From contig JASANG010004073.1 in the NCBI GenBank assembly GCA_030248215.1, positions 310,001 through 374,000 of the forward strand: 64,000 bases of DNA, given 5' to 3'. The notes beneath the pieces were generated by a model. That model searched no databases, was not told the DNA's origin, and was given only the letters and a program-made list of their open reading frames with translations. Within the stretch, counting starts at the first letter, position 1. Every line of letters begins with the position of its first letter. Source of the stretch: Enoplolaimus lenunculus (taxonomy: Eukaryota; Nematoda; Enoplea; Enoplida; Thoracostomopsidae). Positions 12,208 to 25,266 of the stretch are shown here, piece by piece. A program made the position numbers and the translations under genes.

Positions 12208-15200
12208 CTAATTTTCAATACAAATTAACGCAACTTTTTTATTTTCTGGCATTTTTTGCTCGATTGCGCTGCAACGGTCGGAGTTCAACGGCGGTTCAGA
12301 TCTTTTAAGTGTTTTAAAATGACAAATATTCTTTTTTGGAATAAATTCTGCATAATCACAGATTGAATCGTTTGAGTAACATTCGAACGCGCATTGGTCG
12401 CGAGTCGACGCTGATATCGTTTGCACTGTCGATCCTTGCAATTTAGACGCTTTTGTCGTTGAATACTGAATGCCTGGAAAATTTGAGAAAAATTGTAATT
12501 TTTTTCATTTTAATTGACTTTTGTACGTTTTTATTAACAGTTAAATGTTGAGAATTACACTGCAAAAAATGATGAGTCAAAGTGACTGTGTCCGAAATAG
12601 ACTTTTCCGGACTACACAAACTGAATCAAAATTCGACGCCGCCAGAGTCAAATTCGACTAACTGAGTGTCGCTCCGTGAGTCGAATTTGACTCAGTTTGA
12701 GTAGTTTCGAAGAGCCTATTTCGGAGTAAGTCAATTTGACTCACCATTTTTTGGCAGTGTAGGCTCAGGCTTAGAAAAACGCTTACGTCAAACTGTTCGA
12801 TAGAAGTAAGTATAACACTGTTAACAATAAAATTTGTATTCTCAATTTTTAATATAAAGGGAATTTTGTTTGACCTGAAATTAAATTTTAAACAACCTGA
12901 AATCCTGGTTCCGCTTCTATTCAGTAAATGACAAAATAAAAATTTAACAGATTTACTTGAAAAAGGACCTGACGTTGTCCATATGTCAGTGACCTTTGAT
13001 GGGTTTGGACCGGCAGGAAATGGCCAACCTAAAACTCATATTTTGCATTCAAATTTATTCTATTTTGCTAGCACCAGGGTTCATAATACAAGATTACGCA
13101 ACGTTTGGGGTTGCATATGGTAGAACATGTGCCACCGGGGCGTTGCTTTTTTGGCCAAACCCCCTTATTTAGAGGCGGGGGTCGCTACCACATGCAATAA
13201 TCCTAAATTAAATTATGAGCGGAGCATTTTTGATCCCGTTATACATGCAGTGCTGTGGGTCGCACAAGTTGTAGCCTACTCTAAATAGGGGGAATGGCTA
13301 AAAACGCAATATGTGCTGAGTAGATTGTTTTGTACACAGAATGTATCCAGTTGTACAACTCTTGTAGAAAGACACATTATCGATGTTTGCAAACATCAAC
13401 ACTGAAATAAAAATCCAATCATGAGCCAGGGGGACGTCTTGGCTATTAAACTGGCCAGTACTGACTCTATAAAACAGCTAAGTCATTGATCCTTAAAGGA
13501 CCTGTCCACTTGGTAATTAGGCAAACTGGAACACTTAGGGATTGGGAAGCTTAGGCTTATGACTAGTTTTAGGTATATGCTTAGGATTGAGCTTAGGCTT
13601 AGGATGTAGCATTAAGGTGAAGTTGTAATAATCCATGGAATGGCCAAACAAAGCTATTAACCTACTGTAGATAATAGGGTTCTACCGGAATTCAGAATAA
13701 TGTTGAAATTTTGGCACAATGTCGGTTCTGGTTCAGCCGAGTGTTACAGTTTACTTGTTATTTTCCGGCAATATCATTTTGGGCTTAAATTTAATGCATG
13801 CCAACTTTTTAAGGCAACTTAAACGAGCGAAACTCCAGACTAAAATTTACATTTGGACCACAGTGAATGGGGATTGGTTAACGTTTCCGTCTCTAAGGCA
13901 TTAATTAAAATTTTCCATCTGAAGCTCTATTCACACATGCAAGCTTTTCTCGCGAGAAGTTGCAGCTGCAACTGTATAATGAACGATGTTGAACTTTACT
14001 TAGGGTGAGCATAAAATGTTCAACAAAAAACATTAATCATAGTCAAAAACTTTAAAATTAAGAATTCTGGTTTTCAAGACGACGCATTCAACGAAGAGGG
14101 GGCTGGAACAAAACAGTTTCACAAAATAGCGCCCCCCCCTTGCGTCAGTCTCCCGGTGAAGTGAAACATACCTATCGAAGGTCTTCCTGGTAGACCCGGC
14201 ATACCAGGAAACGGTCCTTGGCCAGACCCTGACCCTCTACTTCCACCGATCGAGAATCCTCCTTTGCGTCTTGCTAAATTAGGGCTTCCACCAATTGGTC
14301 CTGACAGACTGGATAGTCCGAAGCGGTCCAAGTCTGAGTCTCCACCAAGATTTGACTCGTTGATTTCAGACAGCGAAGTTCGTTCATGCTTGCGTCCCTG
14401 GTTTGGTTTTGTCACAACCATCGACGTCAGTTCCGTGACGAAATTGTACTGAAAATGCAAAAAAATGATACTTGTTACTTTAAGGGGCGTCCAGGTTTCT
14501 GGTGGGTCTATAAAAGAGAAGGTTTCGATTCTAGATTACATTTTATGCTTAGGCTTAGGCTTCGGCTTAGGAATTTGTTTTCGCAACGCTTTAGGCTTAG
14601 GTATCCGCTGTGTACCCACTTGTATATGTGTAGGTCCGAAGAGCCTATTTCGGAAAGAGTCAATTTGACTCACCGTTGTTTTTTGCAGTGTGGCTTTGTC
14701 TCTGCTCGATCTTACCACGATCACAGATAACCTTATAAATGCTAGTAGTCAGCTTAACTTGCTGGTGTTGCTAAAAACATTTCGAAGAGGTATAAAACGA
14801 AATTCGATGGCTTAAAAGCGTAGTTGAACATTTTGTTGGGGAACAAAAATTATTCACAGGAGCGTCCCGGTGGTTATGACGCCTTACCTTTAAGCTCAGC
14901 GCAAGCGCTTCATCCCGTCTTTTCTGTTGCGTTTGAGAGTTTGAGCTATCAAAATTGGCTTTTTCAAGTAACTTTTTGATCGTCAAATATGCCCACATTC
15001 GTTCAATGAAACCGCCAGCTGATTTTGGATCAGATAATTCCGGTGCAGTTCTAAAATTTGAAATTTAGTAAAATTACAAAAATTAAAAATTTCAAGAAAT
15101 TGAAAATTTTAAAATCACAATCTACGTTACTGTGAAATAATAATTAAAATTGTAGCCGAATGTTTCGTAGGTTTACTGAACCACGAAACGACCGAGAAGA

Positions 15201-18200
15201 TGTGAAGTATTACTGACTTTGAGGGGTTTACGTTACCATTCTGTACGCATATTAAAATACATTTCTGACCCCAGAAAATACGTCCCACCTTAATAGAAAG
15301 TACCTGATTATTGGTGGAGGGGGGCATCTTCTGCAAACCGGTGGGCGGACGATATGGCGTCGTGGGGTGAATGATCCAAAATGATCGGCACAAACATCGT
15401 AGCATGGAATTGGGTGGTGAAATTGATACGATTGTCTGCCTCTTCTGCCTTGCCCTGAAACACTTTACATGGTTCGTTAATTGCGTTTTTTCAAAATCAG
15501 GGGGGTGTTCAAGATATGCAGTCACATTCGGCGAAAATTCTCGCTTAAACAATAAAAATATACATTTTTACCAAATTATCAACTTGAAATGGACGTAGTC
15601 CAAATCCAATTTTCAACAAATGTACTGAAAGTTATTTAAAAACAAAAAAAAAACTAACCAACTACTTCGCCAGAAAATATGATATTATCCGGTTCCGCCG
15701 ATCTTGATCCGGGCGTCAATTTTCCCACGGTCATAATTTCACTTCCGGTATAATACGTGCCTTCTCGGTCGTGCACGATGTCTTCTGGAGTTAAAGTTGC
15801 GTTTGCGTATTTCACGTCGATGTCTCGTAAAAGAACCGATGAAATTTCTTCGTAAAAGCCTAAAATCAACAAAGTCGTATTCTCAAATGTGTATAGCATC
15901 TATTGGCCAGTTTTGTGTAGGTCTAGTAATTAACCCTTTATCACATGAATGTTTTGTATTTCCCCTGAGACCTACTTTTATGCTAGGATTCGAACTCCAG
16001 TGACTGGAGTGGGAAGCGTATGCCATCACCACTCAGCTATAGGAGCTTGACGCTCGAGCCCGAGGAGGCTCTCACGTCTTGTGGTGATTTAGTACTGTGT
16101 ATACGTGTTGCAATTGTTAAACACTGTGCGATATATATTATTTAACGTATATACACTGCGCTGAGTTGCCTACAGGCAACTCAATGTGAGAAGGGGTTAA
16201 TGCATTACTGAAGCAGCAGGATTTTCGTTAGGTTTAGGCTAAGGTTTTAGAGGCGCCGTAGGGGTGACGGACCCTGACGGACGGCATCTAAAGTGTAGCG
16301 CCACCCTTAGGCTTAGGTATGCTTTTAGGGCCATGCTTAAAGTTTAGGTTTAGATTTAAGTTCTGTATTCAAGTTATGTATATTGGAAAAGTATTTTACA
16401 GTTGTGAAGCTATTAATAACAATGCCCGATACTGCTGAACTAATTACACAATGGCTGGGTTTAAATTTTACTTAAGTATTTACTTAAGTCGCCGACTTAT
16501 GTAAATACATAACGTTTCTAACAAAAACAGGTAAACGCCAAATATAAGCCATTGTCATTGCAAAAAAAACTAAATAGTTTTGCTTTATATTAATGAAGCA
16601 TCACGCGTCTACAATTTCAATTAGACCAAGGTTAGTACGCCTGAACTGTTAGTCTGTGATATATCTAATTTAGTCTGCGACTTGAGTGTTTACTTAGCTT
16701 AAGTAAGCTTTTAAAAGCGACAAAATGGTTAAGTAATTATTTAGCACGTACTTAAGTACTAAGTTGTACTTAACTAAGGTTTCAGAAACATAGCCATTGA
16801 AATTTAAGCACAAAAATTTAAAAACCAAAACATTTTACTTTCAAGTTGTAACGCGGCGTCCGATCCTTCGTAAATTTTCCGTGCAATTCCGTCGTTTTGA
16901 ATCGCTAAACTGCGAACAAAATCATAATCTGCATCTTCGCCAAATGAAATCGCGTGCACTTTGATGTCTTTGTCCTAAAATTAAAAAACAAAAATGACTC
17001 AAATTTTATGAAAATTTGTATTTCTAAAATCATTTTAAAACCGTGTAATATTCTAAAATAGATCAGCGATAAATCAGATACTGTCTGAAGTTTAGCCATA
17101 GGTCAATGCTGAAATGGGGTCTAACCCGTGTTTTCAGAATTTTTGCAAACAGTATCAACCCTTACGGTAATAACGATATCAAATTGAAGGACAGTTTAAA
17201 TTCGATATACAGCCTTAAAAAATTTAGTTTCTCAATTTCATAAAAATTCAATTTTCTAAAAAAATTTTATTTCTAAATTTTATTTCCAAAAAACCGGATA
17301 TATTCGTACGCTATTGCGAGCTTTGACTCGTTTCAATATTGGTTCCGGTTCCGTATGAGGTCCAGCGGTCGCTTGGCCGTCAGTCAAGAACACAATCATT
17401 CTCGCACGCGATTCCGGATCCGGATCTTTCTCGAGTTGATCGAATGCTTCTTCGAGGGCGCCGTAAATGTTTGTTGCTAAAATTAACAAATTTTTTATTT
17501 TTTTCTATTAAAATTTTAAACTACGAAATTGCAGGCCAAGAACAAACATTACGGAAAAATTACCAAACTTACAAAAAGCGATTAAGAACATCTGACATAA
17601 AATACAAAGCTAATAATTGTCCGACGCTGAGTAACTTTCCACAATCCGAACTGATTATAAAAGTTTCAAATAATAAACATTCTTGAAATGCTCATATACA
17701 GTTAATATTTAGCTTGAGCTATAAGCTTAGTTTTAGGTCACTGGGTTGAAATCTTTTTTAATCAGTTCGGATTGTGGAAAGTTACGCAGCGTCGGACAAT
17801 TATTAGCTTTGTATTTTATGTCACATATTTTAATCACTTTTTGTAAGTTTGGTAATTTTTCGCTCTAACGTTTATTCTTGGCCTGCAATTTCGGTACGAA
17901 ATCAATTAGGATGTCCCTACACATTTCAACGCAACCGCATATTTACTGCTGCGTGTCAGCTGATCCTGACCAACCGGGCTAGACTGATGCGGGTGAATTA
18001 CTGAGCAACCCTGCTAGGCGACACTAAGCTTCCAGCAGCCGGATATGAGCCCATTACCGGTGCCGTCAGAAAAAATGCCAGTAATTGCGGTGGGTTAATA
18101 GTAGTTAACATTTTTCAATGCACCTGGACAACCGGTAATTAAAACTGTGGATAGCCAGCAGTATTTTGGTTAATTTGACAAATTCAAACCAGAAGTGCGC

Positions 18201-21200
18201 TCGCAAAGGTGGGTAAATTGGCAATATAACTGGTCAAAATGTCTACCTCAAGTGGCGTTTAATAGCGGACGCTCAACCTCTTCAAGTCCATCTGTGATGC
18301 GATTGTTTATGATATTTGTGAAGTTGGTAAGAAATCTCGACCCACAGATCTCACTTCAAATAGGTCGTCTATGGATGGTTTAGTGGAATGCAAAATCAGC
18401 TAAGGTCAGCCAACTAGAAGGCTTAGAAGACTGTTAGCGCTAAAGCGAATGAGGTAATTTGAGTGTAAACCCCTGTATGTTAACTTGTCTTAAGGTCTAA
18501 TGCTAAAAGGGAATGTGTAATATAACCTTGGCGAACAGTTTTTAAGGATTTCATAGTTATTTTTCATTGCTTTTTAGTTATTCATGTGTGGCCACAAAGA
18601 GCTGATAATCGCTGTTTAAAAAGAGTGTGCAACTGAGAATATTCTGTGTAGAAAAGAATCTACCCGGCCTGCGCGTTGCGTGTTTGCCCTACCCCCCTCA
18701 TTTAGAGGGGAAACAACTGGTGCGAACCATGACACTTTATGTACGCAGCACTAAAAATGATTCCCTTATAGTTCAATTTAGGGGTAGTAATGAGATAGCG
18801 ACCGCCTTTTAAACATAGCGGTTGAGGGTCTACACCCTGTGGTACATTTTGGACCATGCGGACCCCAAAAGTTGCACTCTTGTCATTATACACTCTTACT
18901 TTTACTTATGTGCTATTAGGCATTAGTGGAACCGGAATGACAAGTTTCCCAGTTACACTATTTCATGGCTTTGTTCAAATATTCGGCCAATATAAACAAC
19001 AGGGGCGGAACAGTATTAAGCTTGTTCCTAAGCTTAAGCTATTCCTAAGCCTAAGCCTAAGCCAACCAAAAAATTAGTCTAAAACTTAAGCTTACTCTAT
19101 TGCAGGCCCACAGAAAAACGTTCCGCCCCTGATGTTTACATCGGCAAAAAAATTCGCAGCTACTCAAAATTTTCGAACTTAGTTTACGTTTTTAGTCAAC
19201 CATTAGCAATAAAAGGCAACACCGCTCGACTCGCCGATAATATTCATGTGAAGAAAGGGTCAAACCCAAATCTTACACCCGTCAGCTTCAAGAACGTTTA
19301 CGAATTTTCGTGCACTTTCAATTGTTGCAGCGTTGACTTTTGTTGATCGTTTGCTCCACGACGATATTTCGTCGTCAAACCGAATAATATTAAATAAATC
19401 ATTATCGTTCAAATCACCAAGGATTACTTGCATTGCAGCCTAAAATTAAAAAAAAATTACAACTCAAATCCATAGGCATGTGGGTCCATGTAAAGATCAT
19501 GGGGCGAAACATTTTTCTACTGGGACTGCAATAGAGTAAGGTTAAACTTTAACTAAATTTTTTGCTTGGTTTATGCTTAGACTTACGCTTAGGAATATGC
19601 TCATTCTTACGCTTAGGCTTAGGCGTAGGAATATGTCCATTCCTACGCTTAGGCTTTAGGCTTAGGCTTAGGCTTAGGAATGCTCGCTGGTATTGAGCTA
19701 TATGGACTGATGTCGACCGAGGTAAAAAGTCTGGTTTGTGTTCTAACGCCTTATTAAGGGCCCCAAGCCAATGGCCATGTTGCCAAAATCATGCACACTT
19801 TCTGCTGCGCAACCAAATGCTACACTGCAAAAAATGATAAGTCAAATTGACTGTCACCGAAATAGGCTCTTCAGAACTAGACAAAGTGAATCAAATTCGA
19901 TTTTTCCAGAGTCAAATTTGGCTCAGTCGCACTTTTAACTCGAACGGAGTCGAATTTCACTCTGTTTGTGTAGTCCCGTAGAGCCTATTTCGGCGGGAGT
20001 CAGTTTGACTCGCCATTTTTTGCAGTGTAAGCTTTTTTCTTAAGCCTATGCCCTAACATTAATTGTTGGGAAGAAAGTGTACAATAGCAATTAAATGAAA
20101 CAACCAACCTTGACTTGATCCATTTTTTCGCCTGACATCGATCCAGAATCGTCCAAAACAATGATTAAATGTTTCGCCGCTGGCGTCAAACCATTTGGAG
20201 CGAAAAAGTGAACGAAATAACCGTCGACGCTCTGAAATTACAAAATGTTTTACTGTAGAATTTTAGAGTTTCTATTTTCAACTGTGTGTAGCACCAATCA
20301 CCTGATAGCGGTATTATATTTCAAATTTATTGGTACAGTATTCAAAATCATCATCGTGGAATATGATCAATTTAACTTTTAATCAATTCTGTTGTATCTT
20401 GAAATTTTATATTTTTAAATTTTATAGAAACCTTAATGCAACGAAATTTTAAAATTGACGGTTGTGTTGGGGGCCAATGATTCTTGAATTATGACTGAGG
20501 GGGTGTTTACAAGCAGCCATTTCGCTAAAACACATTATAAGCTTCTGATGAACAATTTGCATTGTGAAATACTTAGCCCTTTCTCACATAAATATATTCA
20601 ATTTCATATGAGATACACATTCAAGATAAGATTCGATCCCCAGTCTCTCTGGTGGTAGGCGTTTACGTTGACCAGTCAGCTATAGGAGCTTGACGCTCGA
20701 GCCCGAGGAGGCTCTCACGTCTTGTAGAGATTTTGCACTGCGCATATATGTTAGAATTGTTAAACACTGCTCACAGTGTCTGTTTTGCTCATATATTACT
20801 TGTATTTAGTTGCTCATAGTATACTCTATGAGTTAAAGGGTTAAGCATGACGTGGCTGGTAGATCAACCCATGCCCCTAGACATCGCTCACTGCTTACAA
20901 CTACTTCACCAGCATCCCGGGTTCGTTCCACATCGTACAAAACCACCATTTGACCGTCGATGCCTGAATTGGAATCTTTCGCTTTCCGCTTTTGTTCCAC
21001 TTTCGAAACCTGTGAGGTTATTGTCACAGTATGAACGCCGTCTTTTGACCCTCTGACAATGTCAAATGATTTTGAATCTAAAACAATAATTGTACAATTA
21101 CGCAATTATTTATAGATATCAAAATTAAAATTATTCGACAAGATCAAATTCGGCGTTCTTGTTGTAGTTCCGTACCAGGATATACCAAACCATATCCAGC

Positions 21201-24200
21201 GGCAAAATATATATTTTGAAAATTGTAAAACTGGTTATATCCAAAAAATACTTAACCGGACATTGAATACATTTAAGCTATCATGTCTCCATCGACTCTT
21301 GATTAAGCTTAGATCAACGTTTAATCTGCCTCTAATGTATAAGTACCCCCTATACCTGGAATTAAATAAAAATACGCAAAGTGAACTGACCCCGTTTAGG
21401 TGAAAACTTATTTTTCGCGACAACACTGTTGAGCACAACACAATTCATTTAATGTTCAGATAAGATTTTAAGTAAATTAATAAATCTTATCTTAACATTA
21501 AATTGAACTCAAAATTTGTTTTTATCTCGTAATTTCTCAGCATACGTCGGTTATACATTAAGCGATAATATATTTTTATCTACAAAAGAATTTTCAATTT
21601 TAAAAATCTGTCTTATTTTAGTTTTATTTTGGGATTTTAATTAAAATAAAAATGGAACATCTTTGTTATTTTATATATCTTGTACCAAATTTACCCTTTA
21701 GAGTTCGTTGAGAATCAAATATTTCCTGTATATTAAAATGTCGTTTTGTGTTTTCAGTTTAGCCGAGAGTTTTGAATTCAAAGGTTAAAGTTAACATTTT
21801 CAATTTTAATTTCGAAAACGCAAAACCACTATTTATCTTTTAAGAATGTAATCAAAACTTAAAAAAGTGACAATGAATTGGAAAATTTAAAATTTTATCG
21901 GACCGTAAGAAAAAGTGGCAGCGTAAACAATTTTTGTCAAAATTTTATTTTCGATGACAAAGTATTTGCCAAGATTGCAAATCCTGTAAAATCGAGGGAT
22001 GTACATCCAAAATTTGTCTGTATCTCTCGTTCCAATATGTTGAGCTTGATAAAAACCTTGACTGTGGACATTTATAAGCCATCCATCGCAATCCTGGATG
22101 CGAGGCACTTACCTCGAAGCTTAAGCAATTGTTTGTTTGTTTTCTGCGCTAATTGTTGTTCAATATTTGGAACTACAAGTGTTGTTATAGGCCTTCGTTC
22201 TTGAATTGTAACTTTTATCTGCATATCATCGACAACCTAAAATTTGAAAAAAATACCGTTGAATAACGAAAATTCTTAAAAATGAGAGTAAAATAAACTT
22301 TTTTACATAATTATCTCATTTTTCAATAGTAAGCATGGCTAAAAGCTTGTATCAGTTTATGTACTATAGTAGGGATAACTTAAACAAATGCGTATGAAGC
22401 TTGGCTGACGTCATATTCCATTGGATGATGTTTCTTCTATCAAGAATGCATGACACTAGAGAATGCAACTCTTGGCCGCAGCAGAGTGCTTCCGCTTCTA
22501 AATAAAGGGGTGTAGGCCAAAAACGCAACGTTCGCTGTGTACATTATTTTTAAACAGAATGTATCCAGTTGCACACTCTTGAAAAAAACGAGTCATTATC
22601 AACTATTGATTCTATTACTAATTGTTTGGTTGCGAAGCTGTCGGCTGGACAGCATGACAACTTTTAACAATTGTGCATATTTAGCAATGAAATTTTTTGG
22701 CCTTTTGAGACCGTTAAAGGTAACGGAACATACCTGACCAGGCGAAATATTGATAAAATGCTTGTACGCGTGGATCCGTTTCAGGAGTTCTTGATAAGTT
22801 AAATCAAATGTTGCCTTATCATTCGCAGCAACGTTTACGCTAATTGCAAATCGGTTCGTTTCCCGAACGCTAAAATGTTGAAAATAAAAGCATTTAAAGG
22901 AACTGCGAAATGGACAAGAACGTGCCTTCCAGCTGACGGGCATAAGGCAGAACCGTACTAGCGGAAGCCTAGGGGAGCGGTTCAACCCCCTTTCTCCGAC
23001 AAATATTTTTTCCAACAAGAAATTTTCAACCTCGCTTGTAAGTCATCGAAAAATCTTCTATGTTCCTCAGGAAATAATTTAAGGTCCTCAGGAAATATTT
23101 TAAGGTTACCAAGGCTCACGTAGTGCAATCGGTTCCTGCGGTGCGTGTTTTGTTTGTTTCTTACCTTTTCGCCACCAGACCAGCTGTTTCGCCTCGTGCT
23201 TTTGCTTGATCGAATTGTTGTTTGGCTTTAGCTTTTTCTTCAACTTCACCAATGATCAGTTTGCCGTCAACAAGCCTGAAAATAAATAATACTTTATAAA
23301 TTCCGGCTTTTGTTACGCGTAACAACTTTTCGTTTGTGCCAAAAAAAATTTGAAGTACCTACCGTCTATCTGGTTCAGTACGCCTATGCTCAGCGTCACC
23401 AAATTCAACTACCAGCTTCCATTTGGATTTCATTAAAATACATACAGAAAATGGCTGCAGATAGCAGTTTAAATTTTTGAAGAAGATTTTACACTGCGCA
23501 TATATATAAACGCGTTGTTCAACATTACGCATCGAGTATATATTTTAACTCGCCAATACAGTTTGTACTACAGTTGCTCATAGTATAACTCTACGAACTA
23601 AAGGATTTGACGTACATGGTAAAATTGCTAATAAACGCTGCGTTTGGCAAAATTACATCGAATACAACTTCTTGTGGCTCAGGATTTGGATTTCGAATTT
23701 TGCTCGTAATCAGTGTTGTTGCGAACCGAGATTGAATTGTCGACGTTGCATGAAGGCTTTCAATGATTGGTTGTGAGCTTGAACCTGGCTTAACTCCAGC
23801 GTTTTGTGTCTGAAATTTAAAGTTTAAGCTAAACAATATTTATTTATTATGTCTTCGAATGATATTTTAAGAAATATCTTTAAACCTCTCTGTACAATCT
23901 ATTAACATTCCAGTGTTGTGGACCTGCTTAATGAGAAACATTTAAATTAATACAAGATTTATACGAGAAGGGTGCAGTTAGGATTTCTTAAAAAGACGGG
24001 ATAACAACGTGAAAAAGTTTGCTGTGGACACAAAACTTATCTGACCTCTACAGCTACAACCTATTAGATTGCCGTTTTTTCCTCGTCTGATTTCCGGATA
24101 TACATTTTTTTATATCTCCTTTACTTCCGGTTTTGAATTGCTCACCTGAACACCGTTGATCAGTGCCAAATAGAAAATCGCAACACACGATAACCAGTAA

Positions 24201-24229
24201 ACAATTGACATCGAATCGCGATTGGTCAT
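12208..24229 (-). CDS. Inter-alpha-trypsin inhibitor heavy-chain-like protein (VIT + VWA) with C-terminal PAN/apple-type exon
   Basis: Exons in transcript order: 24229-24146, 23809-23616, 23275-23165, 22869-22734, 22236-22113, 21077-20899, 20231-20109, 19439-19277, 17476-17310, 16974-16839, 15859-15659, 15050-14888, 14448-14172, 12473-12208; about 774 residues. A signal/anchor (IVYWLSCVAIFYLALING) is followed by a VIT domain (residues about 45-175; ISNFTM, QFDQAKARGETAGLVAK, SVNVAANDKATFDLTYQELL), then a VWA domain with MIDAS DDSGSMS near residue 303, GSTNIYGAL and FLTDGQATAG, and the typical heavy-chain stretch ending ELTSMVVTKP. Known ITIHs are secreted hyaluronan-linked matrix proteins. 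Exon 13 adds a Gly/Pro/Ser-rich linker. The last exon is Cys-rich and PAN-like (CAFEC, CDYAEF, NICHF) instead of the usual ITIH C-terminal domain. All phases fit except between exons 11 and 12, where the visible GT donor gives the wrong frame, so the 3' end of exon 11 is uncertain by a few bases or a micro-exon is missing. Confidence 0.85.
12556..12762. mobile_element. MITE with CACTGCAAAAAATGATGAG ends
   Basis: The copy is inserted into the PAN-exon duplication next to ITIH exon 14. The matching place in the 28-kb copy lacks it, so it arrived after the duplication. Confidence 0.8.
15934..16196. mobile_element. piggyBac-like MITE with tRNA-like module (TTAA flanks)
   Basis: TTAA at 15930-15933 and 16197-16200. 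The ends are CCCTTTATCACATGAATG and CCCCTTCTCACATTGAG. The internal region includes GGATTCGAACTCC, which on the minus strand is a tRNA B box. It lies just upstream of ITIH exon 11 (in intron 10). Confidence 0.88.
16440..16800. mobile_element. TIR element with AATGGCTG... ACTTAAGTAC ends
   Basis: CACAATGGCTGGGTTTAAA and ACTTAAGTATTTACTTAAG are mirrored by GTACTTAAGTACTAAG...ATAGCCATTG. Related foldback copies occupy about 32130-32560 in the MCFD2-like intron 2, including a palindrome centred near 32390. Confidence 0.72.
18985..19145. mobile_element. TTAGGC hAT-like MITE, subfamily A, ITIH intron 8
   Basis: It begins GGCCAATATAAACAACAGG and ends GATGTTTACATCGGC. The CCTAAG units and the AACGTTCCGCCCC block match the 38803 copy. 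The flanking 8-mers are only partly alike. A second copy lacking one end lies at about 19480-19690. Confidence 0.78.
19832..20028. mobile_element. MITE with CACTGCAAAAAATGATAAG ends
   Basis: ITIH intron 7. The ends and GAGTCAAATT repeats match the 877 copy. Confidence 0.78.
20577..20840. mobile_element. piggyBac-like MITE with tRNA-like module
   Basis: The flanks are TTAG (20573-20576) and TTAA (20841-20844). The ends are CCCTTTCTCACATAAAT and CCCTTTAACTCATAGAG. It ends about 55 bases downstream of the donor of ITIH exon 6 (exon end 20899). Confidence 0.85.
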
Positions 24230-24468
24230 TTGTTTTTAAGACAAAATTAATTTATAAAAAAATGGAAAAAAAATCAAATTTTGTATTTAAAAATGCTTTC
24301 TCAAATATATTAAAATTTGTGCTGTAAGCTTTTTTAGTACAGCAGTATCGAATAAACAACTGTTTGTGTATACGATGTAAAATTCGTAAGTCGTCTAAAA
24401 TAGTAAACCAAACCTATAATGTTTTCTAAATACAAATTTACTGACTTTTGGTTAAACCCCCTTACTAA

Positions 24469-24786
24469 TATCAAGAGTTGATAATCACTCTTTCCAAGAG
24501 TGTGCAACTGGGCGCATTCTGTGTAGAAAACAATGTAACCGGCACGCGTTGCGTTTTTGCCCAACCCCACCCTTTATTTAGAGGGGGGTAAAACCGGTGC
24601 GAACCATGGCACTATATCTTTGCGGCGTCAAACATGCTCCCCTTATAGTTCAATTTAGGGGTATTCATGTGATAGCGATCCCCCTCTAAACAAGGGGAGG
24701 GATCGGCCAAAAACGCAACGCCCGATGGTACATTTTGTACCATGCAGGACCCCATGACTTGCACACTCTTGTTATTATCCACTCTT
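24469..24786. mobile_element. TIR element with GTGTGCAACT ends and TTTAGAGGGG cores
   Basis: GAGTTGATAATCACTC and AGTGTGCAACTGG at the left are mirrored at the right by TTGCACACTCTTGTTATTATC. Related pieces: about 13080-13420, 18590-18895 and 22490-22625. Confidence 0.72.
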
Positions 24787-25068
24787 ACTAATATTAACTT
24801 AGAATCGTGGAAAATAAATTTCTCAAATAGGTTTGGGTAATGAACTTGGCAAAAACAAATAACGCGTGTGACAACTCGCGTCCGACAGCTTGTAATCCTA
24901 AACCTCGGACACTTGCCAATCTGTCACCCATCATTACGTCTAATAATCTTAGGCTTTAGGTTTAATATATTTAGGCTTAGGCTTAGGTTATTGACGCTTT
25001 CGGGCGACGAATGGACGTAGATTCAATTCAAAATCGGTACCTATTGGTGGTGGTTAATTCGATGGTGT

Positions 25069-25266
25069 GGCCAATGCAAAGAACAGGGGCGGAACAGTAT
25101 TATAAGCATATTCCTAGGCCTAAGCCTAAGCCTAAGCCTAAGCGTAAAAATGAGCCTATTCTTCAGCTTAAGCCTAAGCCAGGCAAAAAAATTAGTGTAA
25201 ACCTTATAAGCTTACTCTATTCTAGTGCCTCAGAAAAACGTTCCGACCCTGATCTTTACATGAGCC
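25069..25266. mobile_element. hAT-like MITE with TTAGGC interior, subfamily A
   Basis: Flanked by GATGGTGT and GACGGTGT (7 of 8 bases equal). It begins GGCCAATGCAAAGAACAGG and ends with the complement of GGCTCATGTAAAGATCAGG. It carries four perfect CCTAAG units. It lies upstream of the ITIH gene. Confidence 0.88.

Noticed and set aside
14119-14730. Plus-strand frames over ITIH exon 13 and the adjoining TTAGGC piece
   Set aside because: Shadow of the exon and of a transposon fragment; no gene signals.
23370-23434. Minus-strand frame KWKLVVEFGDAEHRRTEPDRR between ITIH exons 2 and 3
   Set aside because: It reads like protein, but exon 2 (AT|GTACGT) joins exon 3 (G|CTT) directly in phase and in the known VIT order, so this piece is not needed. 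It may be a fragment of something else.
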